NCBI GenBank assembly: GCA_020630435.1
Contig: JAHDBJ010000006.1
Location: forward strand, 119,956 to 183,955
Length of the DNA stretch: 64,000 nucleotides
DNA from: Saprospiraceae bacterium
GTDB lineage: Bacteria; Bacteroidota; Bacteroidia; Chitinophagales; Saprospiraceae
Reading direction: 5' to 3'
Every line of letters begins with the position of its first letter. Position 1 is the stretch's first letter. Of the stretch, positions 33,415 through 42,625 are shown in pieces. The notes under the pieces are model-generated. The model ran no database searches, was not told the DNA's origin, and saw only the letters and a program-made list of their open reading frames with translations. The translations under genes and the position numbers were made by a program.

Positions 33415-35982
33415 TTATTTTTTTTTCTTCTTTTTTGCTTGTGTTTTAGCAACCGTTTTTTTGACTTTTTTAGGTGCTTGTTTATTTATTTTCTCTAGAG
33501 GTTCATCTTCAATTTTTGTTGCTTCAGGCAATCTATATTGTCTAAAAAATAAGACGATTCCTCCTATAAATAGCAACCAAGTCAATATTGAAGCAACCCG
33601 TGAGATGTTCTCTCCCATATAGAAAGACTTTGGTTTAAATACCATCTCTAATTTTCGTTTTTGACCTGCTGGTAATTTCAATGCTCTCAATACATAATCT
33701 GCTTTAATAAATGGTTCTATTGCTTCACCGTCTAAATAGACTTCCCAGCCTTTTGAAGGAGTGTAGTAAATCTCAGAGAAAATCGCTAATTGTTCACTTC
33801 TAGTAGAGTACTCATAGACTAGCTTATCAGGATGATAATCTACCAAACGAATTGATGCTGTAGAATCAGGTTGTATTTTTAATCCATCTAAATATGGACT
33901 AAATTTCTTCTGAATAACCGCCGTATTTTTAGGTTGCAAATTGGCTAAAGCATCTAGTTCTGCATCAGCTGTTTCTACTAAATTATATCGCTGTACAAAC
34001 CAAGCATTCCCTAAAGCATTAGGATTTGGTGTTGGTCTATTTCTATCTTGTATTATATATCTTGTATTCAACATATCCAAGATATGTCGATTTGCAGAAG
34101 GGTTGATTAAATAACGCTCCTTAAGCTCATCATAGATCATTAATCGAGCAGCATGATGCCCTCCCAAACTTTTATGAAAACTCGAAGCATCATTACTTAG
34201 AAAAGGATTCCCTCTGGATAAATCTAAAACACGATAACTTAGAGTTTTGTCTCTTAATATAATTTCATCTGCAGGACTTTTTTGCACCTCTGCCTCCTCT
34301 AATTGTAGTTTATCCTCAAATTCATCTGTTCCCAATATCCGTTTATTAATAGTCCAAATATCCAAAAATGTTATTGCACCAATTGCAATAACTGCCCAAC
34401 TAGCTCTAATTTTTTTATTTAAATAAGCCCAAATTAAACCTGCTGCAATTAATATTAAAACTAGTGAACGAAAAGCATCAACACGTAATAGTGAAACCCT
34501 ATCTTCCTTTATTAAGCTAAGCAAAGAAGCTTGGATTTTATTATCATTAGGCCCTGAATAACTCATTAACCCACCTCCCAATAACAATAATAAGCAAATA
34601 CCTCCCGTAATACCGATAGCCATATACAAGGCCTTAGTCTTTTCCGTAGTAGAAATCGTTTTATCAAAGACTTTCTGCAAACCTAACATTCCTAAACCAA
34701 TAAATGCCAAATGAGCTAGTCCTAATGCCATAGATACTGCTCTAAATCGGTTGAACATTGGCACGTAATTGAACAATAAGTCATGAAATATAAAATTCTT
34801 TCCCCAAGAAATTATAAAAGCAATAATGGCTGCTGATATCAACCAAGCTCTAGCTTCCCCTTTTACTAAAAATGCTCCCAATATAAAGAGTAACCAGATA
34901 ATCGCCCCAAAGTAGATAGATACTCCGACAAAAGGCTGACTTCCCCAATAAAACATACTAGCAATTGAACGTCGAGCGCTCTTCTCTGCCTGCTCTGGAC
35001 TCTGCCCTTGCTGCAACATCTGTTGTTTAGCTTGTGTAAATAATCGTTGATAAGTTTTAGTCCCTTCAGGATTTTGTGAAGCCCCTCCTCCATATACATT
35101 TTGTACCAAAGTTGTCAAAGATTCAATAAACCCATAGCTCCAATTTGTAGCATATTCTTTATCTAACCCAGTACCTTTATCAGCTTTTGATAACAACTCA
35201 GATTTTCCCCTAATTGTTTCTTTTGAATATTCATAAGTTGGCCAGATTTTCGAAGTATTGCTTAAGGCACCTATTGCTGCTGCTACAACCAATAGAATAC
35301 TAGCAATAATAAAGTTTTTGAAAGTTCCTTTTCTAATGGCTGAGAATAAGTATACTACACCCATTGCTAAGCACAAAAATGCCGTATAGTATGTAATTTG
35401 AACGTGATTAGCATGGAGTTGTAAACCTAAACATAGTCCTAGAATACCAGCGCCTAAGACGTATTTCCCTCTAAATGCCAGTATCATCCCCGCAAAAATA
35501 CCTGGAGCATATGCCATTGCCAATAACTTGGTAGAATGACCAGCCTCTGCAATATCTATATTATAAGAGGATAAACCATATACTAAAGCACCTATTAGCC
35601 CTAACTTCCAGTCTATCTGTAAACTCATCATTAATATATAAAAACAAAACATACCTAATAAAATAGCTGTATGTGGACTAGTCATTGGTTGCCATAATAT
35701 TGATGCCCTATATGCTGGTAATAAGTAGTTACCTTGGGGAGCTTGATGTACTTGATATGCAGGCATTCCTCCAAGCAATGAATTTGTCCAAAGTGGTTGT
35801 TTACCATCTTCTGTTCTAAAAGAATGAATTTCTTTCTGAATCTTTCGAGAATTGGAATTATCAGATTGGAATAATGCCTTATCATCAAAAACCATAGGAG
35901 AGAAAAAAACAAAAGATGCTACCATCATTAATACTAAAGCAATAATATGTGGTAGTATATTTTTTAATATTGGATTATCCAT
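33415..35982 (-). CDS. YfhO-family membrane protein
   Basis: The 855-residue protein has about thirteen membrane segments. They are followed by a large outside domain and a last membrane segment near the end (SILTWLLFIGGIVLFFRQY). Motifs FFSPMVFDDKALF, PLWTNSLLGGMPAY and DIAEAGHSTKLLAMAY fit YfhO and related GT-C-like glycosyltransferases. The lysine-rich tail (KKVKKTVAKTQAKKKKKK) is inside. YfhO proteins glycosylate lipid or wall polymers in some Gram-positive bacteria; here the acceptor is unknown. It diverges from a GT2 gene. Confidence 0.8.
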   Translation of the reverse strand: MDNPILKNILPHIIALVLMMVASFVFFSPMVFDDKALFQSDNSNSRKIQKEIHSFRTEDGKQPLWTNSLLGGMPAYQVHQAPQGNYLLPAYRASILWQPMTSPHTAILLGMFCFYILMMSLQIDWKLGLIGALVYGLSSYNIDIAEAGHSTKLLAMAYAPGIFAGMILAFRGKYVLGAGILGLCLGLQLHANHVQITYYTAFLCLAMGVVYLFSAIRKGTFKNFIIASILLVVAAAIGALSNTSKIWPTYEYSKETIRGKSELLSKADKGTGLDKEYATNWSYGFIESLTTLVQNVYGGGASQNPEGTKTYQRLFTQAKQQMLQQGQSPEQAEKSARRSIASMFYWGSQPFVGVSIYFGAIIWLLFILGAFLVKGEARAWLISAAIIAFIISWGKNFIFHDLLFNYVPMFNRFRAVSMALGLAHLAFIGLGMLGLQKVFDKTISTTEKTKALYMAIGITGGICLLLLLGGGLMSYSGPNDNKIQASLLSLIKEDRVSLLRVDAFRSLVLILIAAGLIWAYLNKKIRASWAVIAIGAITFLDIWTINKRILGTDEFEDKLQLEEAEVQKSPADEIILRDKTLSYRVLDLSRGNPFLSNDASSFHKSLGGHHAARLMIYDELKERYLINPSANRHILDMLNTRYIIQDRNRPTPNPNALGNAWFVQRYNLVETADAELDALANLQPKNTAVIQKKFSPYLDGLKIQPDSTASIRLVDYHPDKLVYEYSTRSEQLAIFSEIYYTPSKGWEVYLDGEAIEPFIKADYVLRALKLPAGQKRKLEMVFKPKSFYMGENISRVASILTWLLFIGGIVLFFRQYRLPEATKIEDEPLEKINKQAPKKVKKTVAKTQAKKKKKK

Positions 35983-36004
35983 CTTTATAGTTTATTTTAT
36001 TCTT

Positions 36005-36012
36005 TATTTTTG
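36005..36012 (+). promoter_or_regulatory. -7 box of the GT2 gene
   Basis: TATTTTTG fits TAnnTTTG. It overlaps an in-frame TTG at 36010, which argues that translation begins at the later TTG (36046). Confidence 0.4.
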
Positions 36013-36045
36013 CATAAAAAATTAGAGAAATCAAAGGTAAGCATT

Positions 36046-36822
36046 TTGTCAAACATTCAACAACCTAAAATTAGTATCATCACTATTGTGTATAACGGCG
36101 TAGAGCTCTTAGAAGGTACAATTCTAAGTGTATTGAATCAAACTTATCAAAATATAGAATATATAATTATTGATGGTGCATCTAATGATGGAACAATTGA
36201 TGTAATCCAAAAATATGCATCTCAAATTTCGCATTGGATAAGTGAGCCAGATAAAGGACTCTACGATGCCATGAATAAAGGTCTTAAAGTAACTACTGGT
36301 GATTTTGTCTGGTTTATGAATTGTGGCGACCATATTTTTAAGTCCACAACAATAGAAGAAATGCTTATAAAATATACGCCTGAAGTTGATGTTATTTTTG
36401 GTAAAACAATGATTGTAAATAAAAATCGTGAGCACCTTGGTTTAAGAAGCGATATAACCACTCAAAAACTCCCTAACAACTTAAATTGGCAAAGCCTTTC
36501 TAAAGGTATGGTCGTAGGACATCAAGCATTCTTAGCTCGACATTCTATTGCTCCTTTTTATATTGAAAATAATCTCTGTGCCGATATTGATTGGGTAATC
36601 AAATGCTTAAAGAAAAGTAAAAAAAATTTACATACCCATCTCATTTTAGCTACCTTTTTAATAGGAGGTGTCTCCAAACAAAAACATCAAACTTCATTAA
36701 AAGACCGTTATATCATTCTTAATCATCATTTTGGATTGCTTCCCAACTTTTTCAATCATCTTATTATTATTCTAAGAGCCTTTTCAGCTAAACTTATCCA
36801 AAAGGATAATTATTTACCGTAA
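36046..36822 (+). CDS. family 2 glycosyltransferase
   Basis: The 258-residue enzyme has the GT-A pattern: ISIITIVYNGVELLEGTILS at the start, EYIIIDGASNDGTIDVI, the nucleotide-binding block WISEPDKGLYDAMNKGL, and FVWFMNCGDHIF as the metal-binding strand. No transmembrane segment is obvious. It likely adds a sugar in surface polysaccharide synthesis. The start is TTG at 36046; no ATG is available and the frame to 36010 is interrupted by a promoter box. Its 3' end overlaps the converging GT gene by 9 bases. Confidence 0.83.
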   Translation: MSNIQQPKISIITIVYNGVELLEGTILSVLNQTYQNIEYIIIDGASNDGTIDVIQKYASQISHWISEPDKGLYDAMNKGLKVTTGDFVWFMNCGDHIFKSTTIEEMLIKYTPEVDVIFGKTMIVNKNREHLGLRSDITTQKLPNNLNWQSLSKGMVVGHQAFLARHSIAPFYIENNLCADIDWVIKCLKKSKKNLHTHLILATFLIGGVSKQKHQTSLKDRYIILNHHFGLLPNFFNHLIIILRAFSAKLIQKDNYLP

Positions 36823-37956
36823 AATATTTTCTATTTTAATCAATAGTTTATTGACCATTTTATTCCATGAATAATAATAGGGACGGTAAGTATTTTGCAT
36901 ACGTATAAACCATGCTTGTTTTAAATTTTCCTTTTTAGTTAATGCAATCTTATTCCCAGATTGATTGAGCAGTATATTCAGTTCTATAGGCTTGAAAGAA
37001 TCACCAAATTCTAACTCATTGTTTTTTACTTTTTGAGTAGTCAACACATAAGGGTTTTTTATTTCTTCAACACACTTCGCTCCCAATAAATCCAGTTCAA
37101 AATCATAGTCTTTTAAAATAGGATTTTTTTCTTTTATAAATTTAAAAGCATTCCACTCAAAATGAATATCATAAGTAGCAAAGGAACTTTCATATTTTTC
37201 AAATAAAAAATTTCTAGGGAAAACTAATAAACTGCACTGCCAAACATCATTTGCTCTATTTGTATTATTGGCTCCTATAGGATTAAAATTTGTACTCAAT
37301 CCAAACCTAGGATATACAAAGTAACGACCTGTCTTTATGAGATAAATTGCATATAATTTTTTCCAAGAACGCTCTGACCAATATTGTATATACTTAGGTA
37401 ATACATCCATTGTATCTTTTGTATAAACTTGATCCATAAATTGTTTAAAATCTGACCATTGAGACGCTGTCCATGCTTGTCCCCATGAACAGGGTAGTTG
37501 CAAAAAATAATTATCAAAACCTGATTCTATAGGATTAAACCTATCATAAGTATTTTCTGTACGTTCAATTTTATAGAGTGCAATCCCCGCAATTTTATGC
37601 TCATCCTTATAGAAATCTAGTGCCTTATAAGCATAGATGTAAAAAAAAGGCGATACATATAAATCATCTTCAAGCATGATGATACTTCCATAAGTAATCA
37701 CTAAATCTCCAACTGTAAGAATATGCTGTCTTAAACCTAAATTTTCAGGATGAAGTATAACTTTTTTAACCCCAAAAGGCCATTTAAAAGTCTCCGCTAC
37801 TTGCTGGACACTATCAGAGTTGCTTTTATCGATACTAATGATTAATGGAATATCTTTAATATCGTATTGAGCCTCTAATAAAGAACCCAATAAACGATTC
37901 AAGGAATCAGGACGATTATATGCAACAATAACTATAGCTGGGCTACTCTGATCCAT
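36814..37956 (-). CDS. glycosyltransferase, GT-A fold, GNT-I-like
   Basis: The 380-residue protein starts AIVIVAYNRPDSLNRLLGSL, a GT-A opening, and has the metal motif IIMLEDDLYVSPFF (an E-D-D triad) followed by WGQAWTASQWSDF, which resembles the GNT-I-like family of bacterial glycosyltransferases. The rest is alpha/beta, and the C-terminus is Lys-rich without a membrane anchor. It lies with the GT2 and YfhO genes, so the three may serve the same surface glycan. The ATG at 37956 is preferred to one 15 bases upstream. Confidence 0.72.
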   Translation of the reverse strand: MDQSSPAIVIVAYNRPDSLNRLLGSLLEAQYDIKDIPLIISIDKSNSDSVQQVAETFKWPFGVKKVILHPENLGLRQHILTVGDLVITYGSIIMLEDDLYVSPFFYIYAYKALDFYKDEHKIAGIALYKIERTENTYDRFNPIESGFDNYFLQLPCSWGQAWTASQWSDFKQFMDQVYTKDTMDVLPKYIQYWSERSWKKLYAIYLIKTGRYFVYPRFGLSTNFNPIGANNTNRANDVWQCSLLVFPRNFLFEKYESSFATYDIHFEWNAFKFIKEKNPILKDYDFELDLLGAKCVEEIKNPYVLTTQKVKNNELEFGDSFKPIELNILLNQSGNKIALTKKENLKQAWFIRMQNTYRPYYYSWNKMVNKLLIKIENILR

Positions 37957-38024
37957 AATATGAAGCAGCAAGATTTTAATAAAAAAAAGATAAAACTATG
38001 TTAGTTTTAAAATAATCGATAATA

Positions 38025-38183
38025 GAAGTTATTCAAGAATGGCTGCTAAACTTATTAAAATTGAATTTTTGTTTCCATTGCACTTTTTCAGAGCTGCGTA
38101 GCCAAGTTACGGAGCATAAAAAAAAGTAAAAATGGAAGCAAAAGGCTTTTTCATAAGTCCGTAAGCTATTTTTGAACAACTTC
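38025..38183. repeat. long fold-back repeat, copy 2
   Basis: A 159-bp imperfect palindrome beginning GAAGTTATTCAAGAATGGCT and ending AGCTATTTTTGAACAACTTC. Its centre CGTAGCCAAGTTACGG matches copy 1 at 31838-32000 (CGTAGCC and TACGG shared), and the right ends agree at 16 of 18 bases. It lies in a 399-bp gap between a glycosyltransferase gene and the HNH-AP2 gene; nothing else is seen in the gap. Confidence 0.7.
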
Positions 38184-38355
38184 AAAATATAAAAAATAGG
38201 TTTATTTATCAAGGTGTATATTACATAATGTTGAACTTAAACCCTTCTTATAAAAAAAGACATACCTAAAACCGCCTTCATATAATGAATTTCATATGAA
38301 GACTTAGTTTTAAATATGCCTTAAAATACATATTGATAGATAAAAAATTAATATT

Positions 38356-38898
38356 CTAATTTTTCACACTACCAATCTTATTTTGTTTTCCTTTGTCCCC
38401 ATAAAGTTCCCAAGATTTTTGGTTGTAGGCTTCGGCAGCTTCTTCGGCAGTATCGAACATTCCAATGTGCATAGATTTACCATTGGCAGAAATAACAGCA
38501 CGGTACTTTTTACTTTCTTTGTAAACGCCCATGTACCCTGTTTTACTGGTTGTTTTTCGTTGTCTACTTGCCCAAGCACGAGAACGCCATACAAGATTTT
38601 CTTTACGGCAATCAAGCTTGTCACCATTTCTAGCGCCAACCAAATTATTCTCAGATGACTTTTGATCTGGCAGAAAAGTTTCTGCAATTAATTTGTGGAG
38701 ATAGATGGTCTCAGTTTTGTAACCACCTTCCGCTTTTTTCCAAGTTTTCTGGAAAACAGCACATCCACTTGAATGTCTTCTCAAATTCTCAAGTAATTTA
38801 ACCTTACTATAGTAAGAATGGTTACTCAAATATTCGTAGACATCAGGATCTAGCAGAACAGATTGATCTGCATTTTTTAGTTTTACTTTAAAAATCAC
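38356..38898 (-). CDS. HNH endonuclease-like protein with AP2 DNA-binding domain
   Basis: The 180-residue protein combines an HNH_3-type region (IYLHKLIAETFLPD, then GARNGDKLDCRKENLVWRSR, about residues 65-108) and a C-terminal AP2 domain (GYMGVYKESKKYRAVISA, HIGMFDTAEEAAEAYNQ). This pairing is typical of homing endonucleases. The motif usually reads VNH.NG..D; here it reads VGARNGDKLD, so a key His is missing and catalysis is doubtful. The gene's bases look richer in G and C than its AT-rich surroundings, and a fold-back repeat lies nearby, so recent arrival is plausible. Confidence 0.75.
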   Translation of the reverse strand: MIFKVKLKNADQSVLLDPDVYEYLSNHSYYSKVKLLENLRRHSSGCAVFQKTWKKAEGGYKTETIYLHKLIAETFLPDQKSSENNLVGARNGDKLDCRKENLVWRSRAWASRQRKTTSKTGYMGVYKESKKYRAVISANGKSMHIGMFDTAEEAAEAYNQKSWELYGDKGKQNKIGSVKN

Positions 38899-39306
38899 TC
38901 TCTCTTAGTTTTAAAGATTAAAAAATAAATTAAAGATAGTTTTATATAATATATATTCTCTTTTAAAATTGTTTTTTATTACAAAGGAAGAACTTGTGTT
39001 ATATCTATTGACTATACACAACGTTGAAAACATATAAAAATTGTCACAATAATTTAATATAAAATAACCGTTGCTATTTAAAATAGAATAGCGCTTCTTG
39101 TAATTTTGTTATTTCTTATGTTCAGGTTTAAATAGTAGTTATAGCTTATTAAAAGCAACATAAATATAGTTAAATTAACATTATCTCAAGTATATTTACC
39201 TATAATATTGATAAAAAGGGGAACTAACTAGATACATTTGGACTTGTAATATCAAAGTTATAATAAAAAAAAGTTATGATCAAATATTTTTTGAATTTTT
39301 TTTGTT
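38899..39306. other. AT-rich intergenic region, nothing recognised
   Basis: This 408-bp gap between the HNH-AP2 and acetyltransferase genes has no coding frame, repeat or convincing hairpin. It should hold the promoter of the HNH-AP2 gene. Confidence 0.45.
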
Positions 39307-39825
39307 TTATCTTTTAAAGATAGCATACCGATGTTCTTCCATCAATACATTATCTTTAAGAATAGCCTTTTTTAATATAGCTTCTTTATGAAAACCTACC
39401 TTTTCCAAAACACGCATAGAAGCTTTGTTATTTTCAAAAACCGATGCATATATTTTGATGACTTCAAAATATCTAAACCCATAATTAACAATGCTTTCAA
39501 TAGCTTCAGTCATTATCCCTTTTCCCCAATACATTTCAGATAGCCAGTATCCTAATTCCATCGAATGTTTATACACATCTACATTAGCAATTAATCCTAT
39601 CCCTCCGACCACTTCCCCTTCAATCTCAATCCCTAGGTTAGTCTTGTTTTGAGGAGGCTGAATTGAATTAATAAAACGAATTGCATCTGCTTTACTATAA
39701 GGATAAGGAAAATAATCTCTCAAAGTACTACTTACATTCTTATTATTGGCATGTATAGAAATACTTTCAGCATCCTTCAAATCAAATTCTCTAATTGTAA
39801 ACTTTGTACATTTAATAGGAAGCAT
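39307..39825 (-). CDS. GNAT-family acetyltransferase (RimJ/RimL type)
   Basis: The 172-residue protein has the acetyl-CoA fold: IREFDLKDAESISIHANN near the start, VGGIGLIANVDVYKHSMELG, the WLSEMYWGKGIMTEAI block with the pyrophosphate-binding GKG, and NNKASMRVLEKVGFHKEA. The RimJ/RimL group transfers acetyl to protein N-termini or small molecules. Its start overlaps the dtd stop by one base (TAATG), so the two are translationally coupled. Confidence 0.85.
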   Translation of the reverse strand: MLPIKCTKFTIREFDLKDAESISIHANNKNVSSTLRDYFPYPYSKADAIRFINSIQPPQNKTNLGIEIEGEVVGGIGLIANVDVYKHSMELGYWLSEMYWGKGIMTEAIESIVNYGFRYFEVIKIYASVFENNKASMRVLEKVGFHKEAILKKAILKDNVLMEEHRYAIFKR

Positions 39826-40277
39826 TATTCTCTATTTTTCGAATCTATAAAAATTGTTACTGGTCCATCGTTGATTAAAGCTACGTTCATATCAGCCCCG
39901 AACGCTCCTGTTTGGATATCGATGCTTGAATAATCCCTTAGCGTTTCTATGAATTTTTCATAGAGAGGAATAGCAGTTGACGGTTTCGCAGCTTTAATAT
40001 AGGATGGTCGATTGCCTTTCTTTGTGCTAGCATATAAAGTAAATTGGCTTACGACTATACATTGTCCACCAATATCTTTAATTGATAAGTTCATAACCTT
40101 ATTTTCGTCATTAAATATTCTAAGATTAGAAATTTTTCTACAAAGCCAATCTATATCCTCTTGTTTATCATCATCTTCTATTCCCAATAATATCAATAAG
40201 CCTTGTCCTATGTTTGATTTAATTACATCGTTTATAGTAACAGATGCTTCCTTAACTCTTTGAATAATTACACGCAT
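39825..40277 (-). CDS. dtd: D-aminoacyl-tRNA deacylase
   Basis: The 150-residue enzyme removes D-amino acids mis-charged on tRNA. All family motifs are visible: MRVIIQRVKEASVTI at the start, VVSQFTLYAST (the SQFT active-site block), KGNRPSY, and ALINDGPVTIFID with the cross-subunit GPVT block. Length is typical. It is followed by the GNAT gene in the same operon. Confidence 0.93.
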   Translation of the reverse strand: MRVIIQRVKEASVTINDVIKSNIGQGLLILLGIEDDDKQEDIDWLCRKISNLRIFNDENKVMNLSIKDIGGQCIVVSQFTLYASTKKGNRPSYIKAAKPSTAIPLYEKFIETLRDYSSIDIQTGAFGADMNVALINDGPVTIFIDSKNRE

Positions 40278-40435
40278 TTTAGCCTATATTTTGAAACTAT
40301 AATTAATTGTTTTTTGACAAACAGATTAGAGCAAAATCGAAAGTTTATGAATATATCTCTAGCGTTGACTGTATTTGATGTTCGTTTATTAAATAAACCT
40401 ATTCACAATATAGTACTGTTTTATTTAAATTAAAA

Positions 40436-40443
40436 TATCTTTG
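40436..40443 (+). promoter_or_regulatory. -7 box of the TPR lipoprotein gene
   Basis: TATCTTTG fits TAnnTTTG, 48 bases before the TTG start of the TPR lipoprotein gene. A CTG 17 bases upstream is the only candidate for the -33 element. Confidence 0.4.
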
Positions 40444-40490
40444 CTTCTGAACAAGTTATATAAATAGACCTCATTCAAAATTACTAGCAA

Positions 40491-41528
40491 TTGATAGGAA
40501 TATATAAATATCTTCTTTCTATTTTAGTACTGTCTACAGTATTGTTTTCGTGTAAAACAGATACACAAACAAAAAATGATAATGAGATAGCTGTATTACA
40601 ACAGGAAATGTTGCAAGGAAATCCCGTGATAGATGGGTTATCAGCAAAAATTGAATCAGAGCCTGAAAATACTGATTTATTGGTTTTACGAGCCGAAGCC
40701 TTTTATGAGTTAGGCTTCTTAGAAAAAGCCGAAAAAGATATGAGAAGAGTACTCCAGAGTGATAGCTCAAATATTATTCATGTACATCTGTTGAGTGATA
40801 TTTATTTTGATAATGAAAAAAAAGGCGAAGCTATTAATTTATTAGAAAAATATATTTCTAACCATTCCAATATTCCTTCACTATTGAAATTGGCAGAATT
40901 TCAATATATAGAGGAATTACATCACGCTTCACTAGGAAGCACAGATAAGATATTAGAAATTAATATTAAGAACCCTGAAGCATACTATGTTAAAGGGATG
41001 AACTATAATGCATTAAACCAAATTGATTCTGCTATTCAATCATTTTCTAAAGCGATTAGTTATAATGCTAAACATACAGATGCGCTGGCCAACTTAGCCA
41101 TTATTGAAAGCAAAAGAGGAAATACAGAAGCTGCACTTAATTTTTTTAATCAAGCAGAAAAAGTTTCCCCAAAAAATATTGATCTCTTATATGCCAAAGC
41201 AGAATTTTTCCAAGAGCAAAGTCAATTTGAAAAAGCCATAGAAGTATACGAAAAAATGAATAGTTTTCAACCTCAGGAAACAGAAGCTTTTTTTCAAAAA
41301 GGATTGGCATTACTAGAAACTAAAAAATACTTGGACGCTTATAAAGCATTTAATATTGCAATAATGAACGAACCTGAATTTATTGAAGCCTATTATTTCC
41401 GAGGACTCTCAGCTCAAGCTCTGGGAAAAATCAACGCTGCAAAAGCAGATTTTCAACAAGCAATACAATTTAATCCGCAATTTGAAGAAGCACAAGAAGC
41501 CTTAGAATTATTGAATCAAAAAAAATAG
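40491..41528 (+). CDS. TPR lipoprotein
   Basis: The 345-residue protein starts at TTG and has a lipoprotein signal (LLSILVLSTVLFSC, C21). About eight TPR motifs follow, for example LGFLEKAEKDMRRVLQSDSS, NQIDSAIQSFSKAISYNAKH, GNTEAALNFFNQAEKVSPKN and GKINAAKADFQQAIQFNPQF. The TTG start is set by the signal peptide, as no ATG precedes it. It would be anchored to the outer or inner membrane as a scaffold. The following redoxin lipoprotein is probably in the same transcript. Confidence 0.82.
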   Translation: MIGIYKYLLSILVLSTVLFSCKTDTQTKNDNEIAVLQQEMLQGNPVIDGLSAKIESEPENTDLLVLRAEAFYELGFLEKAEKDMRRVLQSDSSNIIHVHLLSDIYFDNEKKGEAINLLEKYISNHSNIPSLLKLAEFQYIEELHHASLGSTDKILEINIKNPEAYYVKGMNYNALNQIDSAIQSFSKAISYNAKHTDALANLAIIESKRGNTEAALNFFNQAEKVSPKNIDLLYAKAEFFQEQSQFEKAIEVYEKMNSFQPQETEAFFQKGLALLETKKYLDAYKAFNIAIMNEPEFIEAYYFRGLSAQALGKINAAKADFQQAIQFNPQFEEAQEALELLNQKK

Positions 41529-41621
41529 AGATACCTTTGTGCAAATTATATTGAAAACTCAATTTTTATACATAAATCTATAAAGGGCTTTTTGGAGTTC
41601 ATTCGATCTAAAAACTAGTAC

Positions 41622-42215
41622 ATGAAAACATATTTATTTTTATTCATTTTCCTTGTAACAATTTTTTCCTGTAAACTCTCTTCCTCTGAAGATAAGATAT
41701 ATGAAAATGCAATTCCAGTAGCAGAGTATACAAAACAATGGAGAGATAAACGTAAAATAAATCAAGTTTTTCCTTATGATATACCACTCCAAACTACGGA
41801 TGGTTTCATTGTAAATTCCGCTAATTTATTCAAAGATTTAGATAAGCCATTAGTTATTAGTTTTTGGTTATCTACTTGTTCTCCCTGTTTATTTGAATTG
41901 CGAGAAATTCAAAATTCTTATGAACAATGGAAAGATGAAGTCGATTTTAGATTTGTAGCGATTTCTACAGATTTTGAGAAAAATTTTGGGGAAGTCATTA
42001 ACATTACCGAAAACGCACAATTCCCTTTTGAAGTATATTGGGATTTTAATAAAGAATATAGTCGTCTAATGCCTAAAGGATTGAATGGTCTTCCTCAATT
42101 ATTTATTTTTGATACAAAGGGAGAGATTCTATACCACAAAAAACGCTTTCGTATTGGTGAAAGTGCAGAAATCTTTGAAGGTATAAAAAAGGCGGCTAAG
42201 GAGTTTAATAAATAA
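41622..42215 (+). CDS. redoxin lipoprotein, TlpA-like
   Basis: The 197-residue protein has a lipobox (FLVTIFSC, C17) and a thioredoxin-like fold with the active site STCSPC (C86, C89) in place of the usual CGPC. The cis-proline block is NGLPQLFIFDTKGEIL. It probably carries out disulfide reduction outside the cytoplasm. The CSPC sequence alters redox potential relative to CGPC, but this cannot be judged further by eye. Confidence 0.85.
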   Translation: MKTYLFLFIFLVTIFSCKLSSSEDKIYENAIPVAEYTKQWRDKRKINQVFPYDIPLQTTDGFIVNSANLFKDLDKPLVISFWLSTCSPCLFELREIQNSYEQWKDEVDFRFVAISTDFEKNFGEVINITENAQFPFEVYWDFNKEYSRLMPKGLNGLPQLFIFDTKGEILYHKKRFRIGESAEIFEGIKKAAKEFNK

Positions 42216-42229
42216 ACTAACCTTTTTTG

Positions 42230-42249
42230 AAGTTGTATAAAAACAACTT
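42230..42249. terminator. weak hairpin between converging genes
   Basis: A 7-bp stem AAGTTGT/ACAACTT with a 6-base loop lies between the redoxin and regulator genes. There is no T run. Confidence 0.35.
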
Positions 42250-42256
42250 TCCTGTA

Positions 42257-42625
42257 TTAATTTTCCATTTCCTGAAAAATTTTACGAATTCGTAAAATTA
42301 ATTCGTTTGGGCGAAATGGTTTCGTTATAAAGTCTGTAGCTCCTATCTTGAAGGCTTCCAAAACAACCTCATCTTGTTCTAAAGCTGAAATGACAATAAC
42401 AGGCATAGAACTTTTTAAACTATTTCTAATATGGGCTATAAGCTCTAATCCTGTCACATAAGGCATCATAACATCTGCTATCACCAACTCTGGCGATTCA
42501 GTTTGAATCTTTTCAATTGCTTGTTTACCGTCTTCTGCTTTGATTACCTCAAACCCTTGTCGTTGTAATCGAAATTCTAATGCAGTCAACATTATTTCTT
42601 CATCTTCACAAATAAGAATCTTCAT
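42257..42625 (-). CDS. single-domain response regulator
   Basis: The 122-residue protein is a CheY-like receiver only: acidic CEDEE pocket, phospho-acceptor D51 in LVIADVMMP, conserved Ser/Ala (VISALE) and K102 in ITKPFRP. No DNA-binding domain follows. It could relay a phosphate from the sensor-less kinase at 15570-16418, though the distance makes this inference. Confidence 0.9.
   Translation of the reverse strand: MKILICEDEEIMLTALEFRLQRQGFEVIKAEDGKQAIEKIQTESPELVIADVMMPYVTGLELIAHIRNSLKSSMPVIVISALEQDEVVLEAFKIGATDFITKPFRPNELILRIRKIFQEMEN

Noticed and set aside
38364..38687. 107-residue minus-strand frame overlapping the HNH-AP2 gene, and a plus-strand frame at 38383-38658
   Set aside because: Both are other frames of the HNH-AP2 gene, whose own frame has clear domain motifs.
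42230..42249. Third copy of the fold-back element
   Set aside because: Only the GAAGTTGT end and a 7-bp stem are shared; the CGTAGCC centre and arms are absent, so it is treated as an ordinary weak hairpin.
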